Origin: Listeria rocourtiae FSL F6-920
Lineage (GTDB): Bacteria > Bacillota > Bacilli > Lactobacillales > Listeriaceae
DNA length: 50,911 nucleotides
NCBI RefSeq assembly: GCF_000525975.1
Contig: NZ_AODK01000016.1
Coordinates: 1 to 50,911, forward strand
Direction: 5' to 3'
Of the stretch, positions 29,874 through 38,964 are shown in pieces; position 1 is the stretch's first letter; each line of letters starts with the position of its first letter. A program made the translations under genes and the position numbers. The notes under the pieces are model-generated. The model saw only the letters and a list, made by a program, of their open reading frames with translations. It ran no database searches and had not been told where the DNA came from.

Positions 29874-31091
29874 CTATTCTCTCGCTTTCATCGCTTCTTT
29901 TAGAATATGCTCTAATTTCTTAGCTAGCGTACGACGATCAAAATTTTCTACAGCTAAACGATAGGCATTCTCTCCGAAGTCATTTCTCTTATCTAGCTTC
30001 AATACATCAATCGCCTGTACCACATCACTTGGTTCCGTTGGGCGAACAAAAATCCCCGCTTGATACGTCTCTATCAGCTCTTTCATCCAGCCTTTACAAT
30101 TAACAAGTGTTGGCTTTCCAGCAGCAAGCGAATCAAAGAACTTATTAGGCGAAGCCATCTCTAAAACGGGATGATGCTTCACAGACATAATCGTCGCATC
30201 GACGTCCGCTATGAGGGCTGGAATATCTTTTTTAGGAACTTTTCCGGTGAAAATAACGTTCTTCAGTGCGTACTTTGCTACCAAAGCTTCTAATTCAGCG
30301 CGTTTTCCGCCATCACCAGTAAGTAAAATAACGGTATCTTTTCGCTCTTGTTCATCTAACAAACGCGCCGATTCTATCAAATAATCCAATCCATTAATAA
30401 CACCCATAGAACCTACATGCGCCAAGATAAACTTATTCTGTAGCTGAAATTGTTCTCGTATTTTCCCTGTGGGTGCTACATCAAATAGTGCTAAATCAGC
30501 GCTGTTAGGAATCACACTGACTTTCTTCTCCATCACCCCACGAGCAATAATGCCATCTTTCATTCCTGGAGAAAGTGCCACAATATGTGTTGCTCGTTTA
30601 TAAATATGTGACTCAAAATAGCATAGTGTGCGGTAAATAAAGCGATTTTGAATATACCCTAATTGATACGGTGCTTCAGGCCATAAATCACGGACCTCAA
30701 ATACAAATGGCACTTTACTTTTCCAAGCTAAGAAGAGTGCTGGAATCCCAATCGTTAGCGGCGTAGACGTGGCAAAAATCAAATCGTATTGACGGTGCTT
30801 TACTCGGAATAAACACGCTAAGAAAAGAAATTGCAAAAATGCCCAAATTCGACGCCATTTGCCAAAGTGATTCTCATATTGATTACGAATAGCATGTACC
30901 GTAATACCATCCACATCATACGTTTCAAAGCGAGTCGTTTGTTGCTCTGTGAGAGATCCTAATTGGGAATCACCTGTTAGAACTTCCACCTCATGCCCTT
31001 GCTCTTGTAAGATTCTCGCAAATTCATACGAACGCGTCCCAGTCGAACTGTCCAGTGTTGCAAAATATTGATGCATGTACAAAATCTTCAA
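29874..31091 (-). CDS. Glycosyltransferase family 4 (WbuB-like)
   Basis: A 405-residue GT4 enzyme opening KILYMHQYFATLDSSTGTRS, typical of WbuB/WcaI-like transferases. The donor domain has LAHVGSMGVINGLDYLIE, ILLTGDGGKR, VIFTGKVPKKDIP and the acidic motif ASPNKFFDSLAAGKPTLV. It probably adds the second or a later sugar of the repeat unit; an acetamido sugar acceptor is common for this subgroup but is inferred. TTG 31091 overlaps the stop of the aminotransferase gene (TATTGA), with GGAAAGGAAG upstream. The translation-coupled order supports a single operon. Confidence 0.9.
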   Translation of the reverse strand: MKILYMHQYFATLDSSTGTRSYEFARILQEQGHEVEVLTGDSQLGSLTEQQTTRFETYDVDGITVHAIRNQYENHFGKWRRIWAFLQFLFLACLFRVKHRQYDLIFATSTPLTIGIPALFLAWKSKVPFVFEVRDLWPEAPYQLGYIQNRFIYRTLCYFESHIYKRATHIVALSPGMKDGIIARGVMEKKVSVIPNSADLALFDVAPTGKIREQFQLQNKFILAHVGSMGVINGLDYLIESARLLDEQERKDTVILLTGDGGKRAELEALVAKYALKNVIFTGKVPKKDIPALIADVDATIMSVKHHPVLEMASPNKFFDSLAAGKPTLVNCKGWMKELIETYQAGIFVRPTEPSDVVQAIDVLKLDKRNDFGENAYRLAVENFDRRTLAKKLEHILKEAMKARE

Positions 31092-32221
31092 TAGGGAACT
31101 TCCTTTCCATTGTCACAAAAAGAAATCATTTGCTCTACAACTCTGTTCTGATCCTCTTTGCTCAAGTTACTTCCCGATGGCAAGCACAACCCTCTAGCAA
31201 ATAAATAATCAGAAATTGCTTGTTCCTGCGCTTTATAGAAGGAAACACCTTTTAAAAACGGCTGGCGGTGCATCGGATTCCAAGTCAGTCTACTCTCAAT
31301 CCCTTGCTCATTCAGAAAATTCATCACAGCTAGCGGATTTTGATTTTCTAATAAAACAACAGACAACCAGCGATTTGATTGAACATTTTCCTGATCAAGT
31401 GGCATCATTTGAACAGATGTGTCCTGAAACGCCTGCTTGTAGTCTTCAAAAATACAACGTCGCTTCACGATTTTCTTGTCCAACGTCTGCAGTTGGCCTC
31501 TACCAATACCAGCGAGCACGTTACTTAGCCTGTAGTTATAGCCCACAGCTTCATGAAGGTAATACGGTGCTTGACTTTTTGACTGTGTGGCTAAATATTT
31601 TATCTGTTTGGCCACCAAGACATGGTTTGTGACAACCATTCCCCCACCAGATGTCGTCATAATTTTATTGCCGTTAAAGGAATACACACCAATGTCACCG
31701 ATTGTTCCTGAATGTTTACCATCATACGTACTTCCCAACGATTCACAAGCATCTTCAATTAAGAACGCACCATATTCGGCGCATAAAGCTTTAATCCGCT
31801 TCATCTCGGCGACTTGTCCATAAATATGCGTAACTACAACCGCCCTGACCTTTACTTCTTTCTTGAAAGCCTCTTCTAGTAAATCAGCTGACATATTCCA
31901 TGTCTCCTGATCCGAATCAATTAATACCGGCGTTGCTCCCTGATAAATAATCGGATTGACAGAGGCTGCAAAAGTGAAACTCTGGCATAAAACGATATCA
32001 CCTGTAGAAACACCCGCTACGATAAGTGCCAAATGTAATCCAGCCGTTCCAGATGAGACTGCTACACCATATTTTGCGCCAACAAAAGTAGCTATTTCTT
32101 CCTCAAACGCATCTATGTGAGGTCCAGCTGGTGCAATCCAATTGTCTTGAAAAGCCTGTTCAACATAGCTTAATTCATTTCCTGACATATCAGGTGGTGA
32201 GAGTAAGATTCGTTGGTTCAT
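31088..32221 (-). CDS. DegT/DnrJ/EryC1/StrS-type sugar aminotransferase
   Basis: A 377-residue PLP-dependent aminotransferase that makes amino-sugar nucleotides from keto sugars. Signatures are NWIAPAGPHIDAFE, VSSGTAGLHLAL, LIEDACESLGS with Asp157 contacting PLP nitrogen, and SFNGNKIMTTSGGG with the PLP Lys186. It is PglE/WlbF-like in length. The likely partner is the 4,6-dehydratase two genes upstream, giving a UDP-4-amino-4,6-dideoxy-HexNAc. No acetyltransferase of the PglD type is present in the cluster. ATG 32221 is preferred; GTG 32236 is also possible. The start overlaps the dehydrogenase end by 32 bp. Confidence 0.9.
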   Translation of the reverse strand: MNQRILLSPPDMSGNELSYVEQAFQDNWIAPAGPHIDAFEEEIATFVGAKYGVAVSSGTAGLHLALIVAGVSTGDIVLCQSFTFAASVNPIIYQGATPVLIDSDQETWNMSADLLEEAFKKEVKVRAVVVTHIYGQVAEMKRIKALCAEYGAFLIEDACESLGSTYDGKHSGTIGDIGVYSFNGNKIMTTSGGGMVVTNHVLVAKQIKYLATQSKSQAPYYLHEAVGYNYRLSNVLAGIGRGQLQTLDKKIVKRRCIFEDYKQAFQDTSVQMMPLDQENVQSNRWLSVVLLENQNPLAVMNFLNEQGIESRLTWNPMHRQPFLKGVSFYKAQEQAISDYLFARGLCLPSGSNLSKEDQNRVVEQMISFCDNGKEVPY

Positions 32222-33500
32222 GAAGCACGCCACCACCTATTCTATAAATATGATTCGCCTGAATATCTTTATACACATGTTGCATATCTACAATGGCTTT
32301 ACTGCTTTCTAATAGGCCGTTATAGTCTAACTTCGTGTGCTTCGTTAAAATAACGACACAATCATATTGTTCGAAAGCACATGACTGGGACTGAATCACT
32401 GGTACAACTTGATCGTCTCTATCTTTGAAAGAAGGTACAAACGGATCCAGCACGGAAATCACGGTTCCACGTTCTTTCAGAATTTCATACACATCAAGTG
32501 CTGGCGATTCCCGTACATCATTAATATCTGATTTATATGCCACACCAACCAACAAGACCTTCGCCTCATTCAGTGATTTTCCTTGGATATTTAAGGCATC
32601 TTGAATTTTATCCACCACACGATATGGCATATTCATATTAATCTCCTGAGCTGTCTCAATAAATTTATTAAAAAACTTACTTTGTTTTCCCTTCCAGTGG
32701 AGATACATAGGGTCTAACGGAATGCAATGCCCACCAACACCTGGACCAGGATAAAACGGCATAAATCCAAATGGTTTCGTTGCAGCCGCATCAATGGTTT
32801 CCCAAATATCTAGCCCCATTCGTTCACACATCAACGCCATCTCATTTACAAAAGCAATATTAATGCTGCGGAATGTATTCTCTAACAGCTTGCTCATCTC
32901 TGCTGTTTCAAGCGAACTAACAACAACGACCTCATCTAGCACAGAGGCGTATAATTTTTCTGCTAATTGGGCGCTAGCAGGAGTCAAGCCACCGATGACT
33001 TTCGGGATACTTTTCGTTTGGAATTTGCTGTTCCCAGGATCTACACGTTCTGGTGAAAAACAAAGAAAATAGTCTTCATCCATATGTTTTCCGGCCTGAT
33101 TTAGACGTTCCGCAAAAATTTCTCGTGTAGAGCCCGGATACGTAGTACTCTCCAGTATAATGAGTAACGGATTGTCCAAATATCGCTCAATTTTTTCCGC
33201 GGTATACGTTAAATAACTAATATCGGGCTCCTGATTCTTATTTAATGGTGTGGGTACACAGATACTAACGGCATCCAAATCACCTAAAACTTGAAAATCA
33301 GATGTCACCTGAAATTGCTCGGATTGGATAGCATTATTTACTTGAGAATCTGTGATATCTAAAATATGAGATTTCCCCTCAGATAAGCTGTTAATTTTCT
33401 GTGAATCAATATCGATTCCGACCACCTTATATCCGGCTTCTACTAATTCCATCGCAAGCGGCAAACCAACATAGCCTAAGCCAATAACCCCCACTGTCAT
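32190..33500 (-). CDS. UDP-N-acetyl-hexosamine dehydrogenase (WbpA/WecC-type), start probably further upstream
   Basis: A 436-residue nucleotide-sugar dehydrogenase giving a uronic acid by two NAD-dependent oxidations. It has the Rossmann motif VGVIGLGYVGLP, CFSPERVDPGN, TAEMSKLLENTFRSINIAF, and the catalytic Cys259 in GPGVGGHCIPLDP. A better start is ATG 33555, 10 bases after AAAGGAG. From there the frame reads MQKIRSIDLMMEKIHIKK but is one base out at the T8 run 33500-33507; removing a base joins it to this ORF. The literal start at 33500 has no ribosome site. Whether the substrate is UDP-GlcNAc or UDP-ManNAc is not settled; no 2-epimerase gene is in the window. Confidence 0.9.
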   Translation of the reverse strand: MTVGVIGLGYVGLPLAMELVEAGYKVVGIDIDSQKINSLSEGKSHILDITDSQVNNAIQSEQFQVTSDFQVLGDLDAVSICVPTPLNKNQEPDISYLTYTAEKIERYLDNPLLIILESTTYPGSTREIFAERLNQAGKHMDEDYFLCFSPERVDPGNSKFQTKSIPKVIGGLTPASAQLAEKLYASVLDEVVVVSSLETAEMSKLLENTFRSINIAFVNEMALMCERMGLDIWETIDAAATKPFGFMPFYPGPGVGGHCIPLDPMYLHWKGKQSKFFNKFIETAQEINMNMPYRVVDKIQDALNIQGKSLNEAKVLLVGVAYKSDINDVRESPALDVYEILKERGTVISVLDPFVPSFKDRDDQVVPVIQSQSCAFEQYDCVVILTKHTKLDYNGLLESSKAIVDMQHVYKDIQANHIYRIGGGVLHEPTNLTLTT

Positions 33501-33637
33501 TTTTTTTAATGTGTATTTTTTCCATCATTAAATCAATAGAACGAATTTTCTGCATTTTATATATTCTCCTTTATTCTCATTATTTAGCATTTATTAAATC
33601 AAATAACTGAACACGTAAATCACTTTCTGTTACTTGA

Positions 33638-34987
33638 TTAAAGTGTTTTTGCCAATTTTTTAATATTTAAAATAGCTTTGGGAATGCTTACTTCTCCACA
33701 GTAAAATTTATTTAAATGATTCTTTCCTGTTGTAAATTCACTTGCTTCAAAAAGCTCTTCTTTAATTTTTTCACCGTCTCTAATCCCAATGAATTTAATT
33801 TGAACAGTACTTCTTTTTTTCCCAGCTAAAATAGCTAATTTATGAACAATATCCACTATTTTTTGAGGTTCTCCCATTTTTAACACAAAAATTTCTCCAC
33901 CTTTAGCTAAGACGCTAGCCTCAATTACGAGTTGACTCGCCTCTGGTATGGTCATGAAATAGCGTTCCATATCTGGATGCGTAATGGTCACTGGCTGGTT
34001 CATTTTAATTTGCTTCCAAAAAAGTGGAATCGCACTACCGCGACTTCCCAGCACATTTCCGAAACGAACGACAGAGTAAATTCCAGCGTTACGATCATTA
34101 TTTTTTGACTGGACAACCCACTCTGCGATCTTTTTTGATGCACCCATAACAGAAGTTGGATCTACAGTCTTGTCTGTAGAAATCATAACAAACCGCTCTA
34201 CACCACATTGCACGCTCATATCTACTAAATTTTGAGTGCCGATAATATTGTTTTTAATGGCCTCTCCGATATTGTCTTCCATCATCGGCACATGTTTATG
34301 TGCCGCAGCGTGATACACAATATCAGGTTTATAATTATTAAAGATAGCTTGAAGCCTCTCTCTATCTTGAATATCTGCAATCAGGGGAACTAATGGAATT
34401 TGTGTTTTCATGCGCATTTCTTGATGAATATTAAAAATACTGTTCTCCCCGTGACCTAAAAGAAGAATTTCTGCCGGTTCACATTTTGCCAACTGACGTA
34501 CTAACTCTCCCCCTATAGAACCACCCGCACCGGTAATTAACACTCTTTTTCCACGGAATTTAGGAGTTAATGCTTCATAATCCAACTGCGCTTCTTCTCG
34601 ACCTAGTAAATCAGCGTAATCTAGTTTTTGCATGGTTTGAATAGATCCTTCGCCACTTACAATCGCTGCAATATCAGGCATAACTTCTGTTTGTACACCT
34701 GTTTGAGCGCACATTTCTAAAATGTCTATTTTGATATTTTTTTGTAAAGATGGTATCGCAAAAATGATATGTTCAATAAAATACTCGTGAACAACCTCTT
34801 TGATATCTCGAAGCTTTCCTAAAATCGGCACGCCTAGACGATCTTGAATATCTTCACGATCATCTAATAGCCCGATAGAAATAAGTGAATTTCCCTTATG
34901 TGTTCGAAAATAAGGAATGAGCAGTTCACTCGCTTCTCCTGCACCAATAATTAATGTTCGTTTCTTATTTTGATTGATGTTATTCAT
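33638..34987 (-). CDS. UDP-GlcNAc 4,6-dehydratase (CapD/PglF-type) lacking the membrane domain
   Basis: An NAD-dependent sugar-nucleotide dehydratase. It has a first nucleotide-binding fold (TLIIGAGEASELLI), then the SDR core with ITGAGGSIGGELVRQ, YHAAAHKHVPMMEDN, and STDKTVDPTSVMGASKK (the Lys of the catalytic set), and PEASQLVIEA. The usual four N-terminal helices of PglF/CapD are absent, so the enzyme is soluble. ATG 34987 has GGAG 7 bases upstream and overlaps the polymerase stop. The literal stop is at 33638. Removing one base from T5 33646-33650 continues LAKHFNQVTESDLRVQLFD to a stop at 33580, just before the next ribosome site, so the real C-terminus is probably 20 residues longer. 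Confidence 0.9.
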   Translation of the reverse strand: MNNINQNKKRTLIIGAGEASELLIPYFRTHKGNSLISIGLLDDREDIQDRLGVPILGKLRDIKEVVHEYFIEHIIFAIPSLQKNIKIDILEMCAQTGVQTEVMPDIAAIVSGEGSIQTMQKLDYADLLGREEAQLDYEALTPKFRGKRVLITGAGGSIGGELVRQLAKCEPAEILLLGHGENSIFNIHQEMRMKTQIPLVPLIADIQDRERLQAIFNNYKPDIVYHAAAHKHVPMMEDNIGEAIKNNIIGTQNLVDMSVQCGVERFVMISTDKTVDPTSVMGASKKIAEWVVQSKNNDRNAGIYSVVRFGNVLGSRGSAIPLFWKQIKMNQPVTITHPDMERYFMTIPEASQLVIEASVLAKGGEIFVLKMGEPQKIVDIVHKLAILAGKKRSTVQIKFIGIRDGEKIKEELFEASEFTTGKNHLNKFYCGEVSIPKAILNIKKLAKTL

Positions 34988-36359
34988 TGCGTATCTCCTT
35001 TTTACTATGGTATTTAATATAGCAAATTCCAAATGCAATCATAAACCAAAGGAATCGTTTTTCTAAAATTGTACTCAAAGCAATGGATGCACCCATGAAT
35101 GAAATCCATATCAGCAATGGAAGATGCCATTTACCAGAGCTTTTCATGTACAGTAGTTGAATAATATATAGGGTGAAAATACCGATACAAAATATAAAAC
35201 CAATAACGCCAATATTTCCTATCGTTTCTAACCAAAAATTGTGCCCGGTTACGTAGGCCTCAGAACTATCCTCCGCATAACCAATCAGCAATGTATTTAA
35301 TTGTCTTGGTACGTTACCTGCACCAATCCCTATAAAATGACTATCTTGTATAATTTGTATTAATAATTCATATAAGTGCCCCCGCGCAGATGTTGAGGTG
35401 CCTTTGCCTGTGAAAGATGAGTAGATGATATCCGTTAAATTTTTGCCAAAAGAGCTAAATACAGCTATCGTAAGAAAAATGGGTGCTTGAAGAAGACATA
35501 TGATGATACCTTTTTCCTTAAATTGAAAAAAGAAAATGGTCAAAATACTGATTCCTATAGCTAACATACCAATTCTAGAGTAGGTCGAAACAACAACATA
35601 AATAGTCATCACAGTAACGACAATGTATAAAATTAAACCTAGATTTTTACGCTTAAACTCTAAAAGATAGTTGGCTGCTACCGGGTAGAGAATAGCTAAT
35701 AATAAAGCATAATCATTCGTGTTAAACAAAAATCCAGTAGGCTGAAATTGGCTAGTAGTCGTAATATATACATTCGATCCTGAAAGAGGAAGATGCCATC
35801 CTAGTATAGTTTCAATTATCCCCACAACCAAATTAAGACTAAAAAAGATGGTTATCAATTGAAAAAGGCGCATAAATTGTTTCTCTGAGTTTAAATGATA
35901 AAAGCAGATAACAAACAAGTAGCAAATTTCAAAAATGAAATAAGAGTATCGAATTCCCAATGTTACAGACCCCGCCCAGCAAAGCGAAAGGATACTTGCA
36001 ACGAAATATAGTAGTAATAATATAAAATAGGCGCGATATTTTTTTAAGTTTTCGATGTCAAAATCTTGGGTTATAAGCAGTAAAAATACATGTATCGGTA
36101 GCAAAAGCCTAAAGAGATAGATACTTTCATGTCCTGGAACAGATAAATATGCCCCTAGGAACATCGCTACAACAACGACCCAGAATAGAATCTCAACTAT
36201 CTTTTTAATATCCACATAATAAACAGCAATACCGATACACAGCAGAGGAATGATTGCATACATCCATGGAAGTAATGCACCTAGTATACCCAATGCCCCA
36301 CCGATAGCGATGTAACAAAATTTTATTAAAGTAGGATTCTTAAGTTTATTTGTACTCAT
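34980..36359 (-). CDS. O-antigen polymerase/ligase-like protein (Wzy)
   Basis: A 459-residue protein with about 12 hydrophobic helices and a large external loop. The C-terminal half has the Wzy_C pattern YSRIGMLAIGISIL and the loop HFIGIGAGNVPRQLN with VTGHNFWLETIGNIG. Such proteins join lipid-linked repeat units into long chains outside the membrane. The Wzy role fits best because a flippase, chain-length regulator and kinase are in the same operon. The start ATG 36359 overlaps the end of the kinase gene by 14 bp. Confidence 0.85.
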   Translation of the reverse strand: MSTNKLKNPTLIKFCYIAIGGALGILGALLPWMYAIIPLLCIGIAVYYVDIKKIVEILFWVVVVAMFLGAYLSVPGHESIYLFRLLLPIHVFLLLITQDFDIENLKKYRAYFILLLLYFVASILSLCWAGSVTLGIRYSYFIFEICYLFVICFYHLNSEKQFMRLFQLITIFFSLNLVVGIIETILGWHLPLSGSNVYITTTSQFQPTGFLFNTNDYALLLAILYPVAANYLLEFKRKNLGLILYIVVTVMTIYVVVSTYSRIGMLAIGISILTIFFFQFKEKGIIICLLQAPIFLTIAVFSSFGKNLTDIIYSSFTGKGTSTSARGHLYELLIQIIQDSHFIGIGAGNVPRQLNTLLIGYAEDSSEAYVTGHNFWLETIGNIGVIGFIFCIGIFTLYIIQLLYMKSSGKWHLPLLIWISFMGASIALSTILEKRFLWFMIAFGICYIKYHSKKEIRNE

Positions 36360-37002
36360 AGCGCTTGTATTCTTTTTTAGAAAATTGTTTTTTATTAAGT
36401 ACTAATCCTAAAATGGTTGGATTAATGAGTTGCATCTGTTCAAAGGCTTTTGTGACCTCAGAGGTTTGCGTATGATTAGCTCCAATAATGAATAACAAGT
36501 TCTTGAATTCTGAGATAATAAACTTCGTATCTGGCGAAAAATTAATAGGTGGTGAATCAATCAATACAACGTCATAGTCAGCTGCACAACGATTGATCTC
36601 ACTATAAATTTGCTTTGAATTAGCAACAACAGAGGGGTCTAAAGAAGTATAGCCACTTGGAAGAAAAGAAATATTTTCACCAACAGGGATAAGCGCGTCT
36701 TCCAGTGCTAGTTGGTCGTTGAACATCGCAGAAACGCCATGGTATCCGTAATAAATATTTTTAGAGAGCTGTGAGCGATGTAAATCATAATCGATAAGAA
36801 GTACTTTTCTATTAGCTTCTGCAAACGCAAGTGCTAGATGAAGAGCACAATAGCTCTTTCCATCCCCTTGATTAGCAGATGTAATAACAATAATATGATC
36901 TTTCTTATTTTTTAATCGATGCTCCACATTCACCCGCAAGTCACGAAATTTATTAGAATAAAAAGTATCCAATCGATTCAATGCTAGTTTATCTCTTATC
37001 AA
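36346..37002 (-). CDS. CpsD/CapB-type tyrosine kinase
   Basis: A cytoplasmic bacterial tyrosine kinase that works with the CpsC-type membrane partner to control polymer length and export. It has Walker A SANQGDGKSYCALHLA, Walker A' VLLIDYDLHRS and Walker B VVLIDSPP. The C-terminal tail KEYKRYEYK holds a short Tyr cluster for autophosphorylation, with fewer tyrosines than usual. The start is uncertain: TTG 37002 (218 residues) is compatible with the family length, while TTG 37035 also reads through. It overlaps the end of the CpsC-type gene. No matching phosphatase gene is present in the window. Confidence 0.87.
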   Translation of the reverse strand: MIRDKLALNRLDTFYSNKFRDLRVNVEHRLKNKKDHIIVITSANQGDGKSYCALHLALAFAEANRKVLLIDYDLHRSQLSKNIYYGYHGVSAMFNDQLALEDALIPVGENISFLPSGYTSLDPSVVANSKQIYSEINRCAADYDVVLIDSPPINFSPDTKFIISEFKNLLFIIGANHTQTSEVTKAFEQMQLINPTILGLVLNKKQFSKKEYKRYEYK

Positions 37003-37690
37003 ATGGCTTCTTTCCCTTCTCCTTAGAATACCCAATTATACCGACAACAGGAAAACCAAATTGCTGAATATCTATTTCATCACGAATTTTTCGTGTTAAT
37101 AATAGTTCAATGAAAATGTAAATCATGCCAACCCACGCACCCATAATACCGGCAACCACATAGTATATATTCGAAGATATAGGCACACCTTTAACAGCTG
37201 TGTTTAAAACTACCATTTGATTTCCTGTGAAATATTTCTTAATTTGTTCTTGTGTAATTCTCGCAGTTGTAGTCGCAATGTCTTTCGATTTGTCTGCCGC
37301 ATTACTCTTTACCGTTATATTCATCGATAAAGAATTCTCATTGCTGGACACTGTTATACTATTTTTCAATTGTTGCACAGATCCACCTAAATCTAACTCT
37401 TTTTTCACATCTTCCAACACTTTCGTACTACGTATGATATTCATATAAGTATTCATTAACTGAATACTAACACGCACACTAGATTCATCGGTTTCATTAG
37501 CTTCCTTGTTTTTATCGCTTGATGGCAGAACCAATAGCTCGATACTAGATTCATATTCTGTGTCTATAAAATTTGATTTCACCAAATGGACACAAAATAT
37601 GAAGAATAAAGAAAAGAAGAGGATAAGATACCAACGTTTCAAAAGTTTATTAATATAATTCCTAAATATGTTCGTCTCCAACAAAAGCAC
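36989..37690 (-). CDS. CpsC/CapA-type chain-length and kinase-activator protein (Wzz-like)
   Basis: A 233-residue membrane protein with two helices (about residues 19-38 and 173-195) framing an extracytoplasmic domain, the layout of polysaccharide co-polymerases. The first helix is preceded by the family-typical INKLLKRWYLILFFSL, and the second lies in SSNIYYVVAGIMGAWVGMIY with a short cytoplasmic tail. It sets polymer length and activates the CpsD-type kinase next to it. The start is GTG 37690, or a TTG soon after; AAGG upstream is weak. It lies 9 bp after the stop of a GT4 gene. Confidence 0.85.
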   Translation of the reverse strand: MLLLETNIFRNYINKLLKRWYLILFFSLFFIFCVHLVKSNFIDTEYESSIELLVLPSSDKNKEANETDESSVRVSIQLMNTYMNIIRSTKVLEDVKKELDLGGSVQQLKNSITVSSNENSLSMNITVKSNAADKSKDIATTTARITQEQIKKYFTGNQMVVLNTAVKGVPISSNIYYVVAGIMGAWVGMIYIFIELLLTRKIRDEIDIQQFGFPVVGIIGYSKEKGKKPFDKR

Positions 37691-37699
37691 CTCGTTACC

Positions 37700-38844
37700 T
37701 TACCTAAGGGTTTTATAAAAATTGATTAACTTCTTTCCCTCTATTTCCCAGTTATATTTTTTTTTCATAGTTATTACGTCCATTCCTCCCCATTTCGAAA
37801 CGCAAGGAATCGTCGAGTAAAATGGACACACTTTTTTTTTTATGTCATCTATATTATGTGGGCATACAGCCATTCCACATTTATTTTCATCCATTAGTTG
37901 TTTCCAAATCGGAAAATCGGATACAATCATCGGCAGACTCGCTGCCATATATTCGAATATTTTGGTAGCTAGAGAGTCTGTATAGTTTGGAACAGGATGC
38001 AACAAACAGATACCTGCATCAGCTTCAAAATAATACTCCCAAATATTCTCATAATTTATATACGGTTTATAGTCAACATGATTTTGCAATTCATTTACTT
38101 CAATAAAAGATATTATTTCTTGCAGTACATTTTGTTCTGACTCTCCTATGAGTAATAATTCGACCGCTATACCTTCTCTAGTAAGTTGGGATACTGCCTC
38201 TAACATCTCAAAGACTCCTCGAACTGCAGCAATTCGTCCTATATAAATCAGTCGCAAGGGGCGTCCCTTTACCTGAGTGACAACATGATGGTTGCCATCT
38301 ACCCTAGTAGGAAAATTATAAATATCTACTTTTTTTACATTGATATTTACATAGTGCTTACTGTAAGATTTCTCAGCAAAAATAAGACCATCTAATTTTT
38401 TTTAAATAATGCCGCTCTCCTTTTCCAATGAACAAAGATAGTACCCTCCTAAAAGGTTTAGGAATCCAACTTTTATTTTGGATAGCTGCTGGAAAATTCT
38501 CATGCATATCATAAATTATTTTGGCGCCTTTTTTATTTCTTTGAATAAAGGGAACTAATAGAAGTAGCTCAGGGTCATGAAAGTGATAAAATTTGGCCGA
38601 ACTCTTCTTGATTTGTTTTTTTTAGTTCTAAAATATTTTTGTATCGACCTAGTCTTGAGCGTTTTGGCAATAGTGAAATACGTAAATTATTCTTAATTTC
38701 AGCTGACTCGCTCCCCACCCCATAAAAATCTATGTGGTAGTATTGTGCTAATGTTAAAGCTTCTTTATGGAAGATACGTGCATCCTGATATGGATGAACC
38801 GAGCTAAACATCATAATCTTGCTTTCATCCAGATGGATCATCAT
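37700..38844 (-). pseudogene. Glycosyltransferase family 4 with several homopolymer frameshifts
   Basis: Three frames must be joined. ATG 38844 opens MMIHLDESKIMMFSSVHPYQ. Removing one base at T8 38616-38623 restores SSAKFYHFHDPELLLL and IIYDMHENFP (acceptor-domain motifs). One fewer at T8 38396-38403 joins LKKLDGLIFAEKSYSKHYV to LRLIYIGRIAAVRG. Two more runs near the end, T10 37832-37841 and T9 37757-37765, together shift by three: taking them as T8 each replaces KVCPFYSTIPCVSKWGG by FEMGRNGRNNYEKKYNWE, the normal GT4 tail. The repaired product is 379 residues, complete. Donor-domain motif: TKIFEYMAASLPMIVSDFP. It is the probable first gene of the exopolysaccharide operon. Confidence 0.85.
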
Positions 38845-38964
38845 TCACAAACCTTTCTAACTAATATGAGGAACCTGAGTGACAATTCCGAAATAGGCTA
38901 TCAAGAAAAAGTTCCTACGCATACTTTTTTTGATTTGACATAAGCAGTGAAAATACAGTGTTTT

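Noticed and set aside
26642-38844. Insertion sequences bordering the exopolysaccharide cluster
   Set aside because: No transposase frame or clear IS terminal repeats were found; the only repeat nearby is the non-coding palindromic element.
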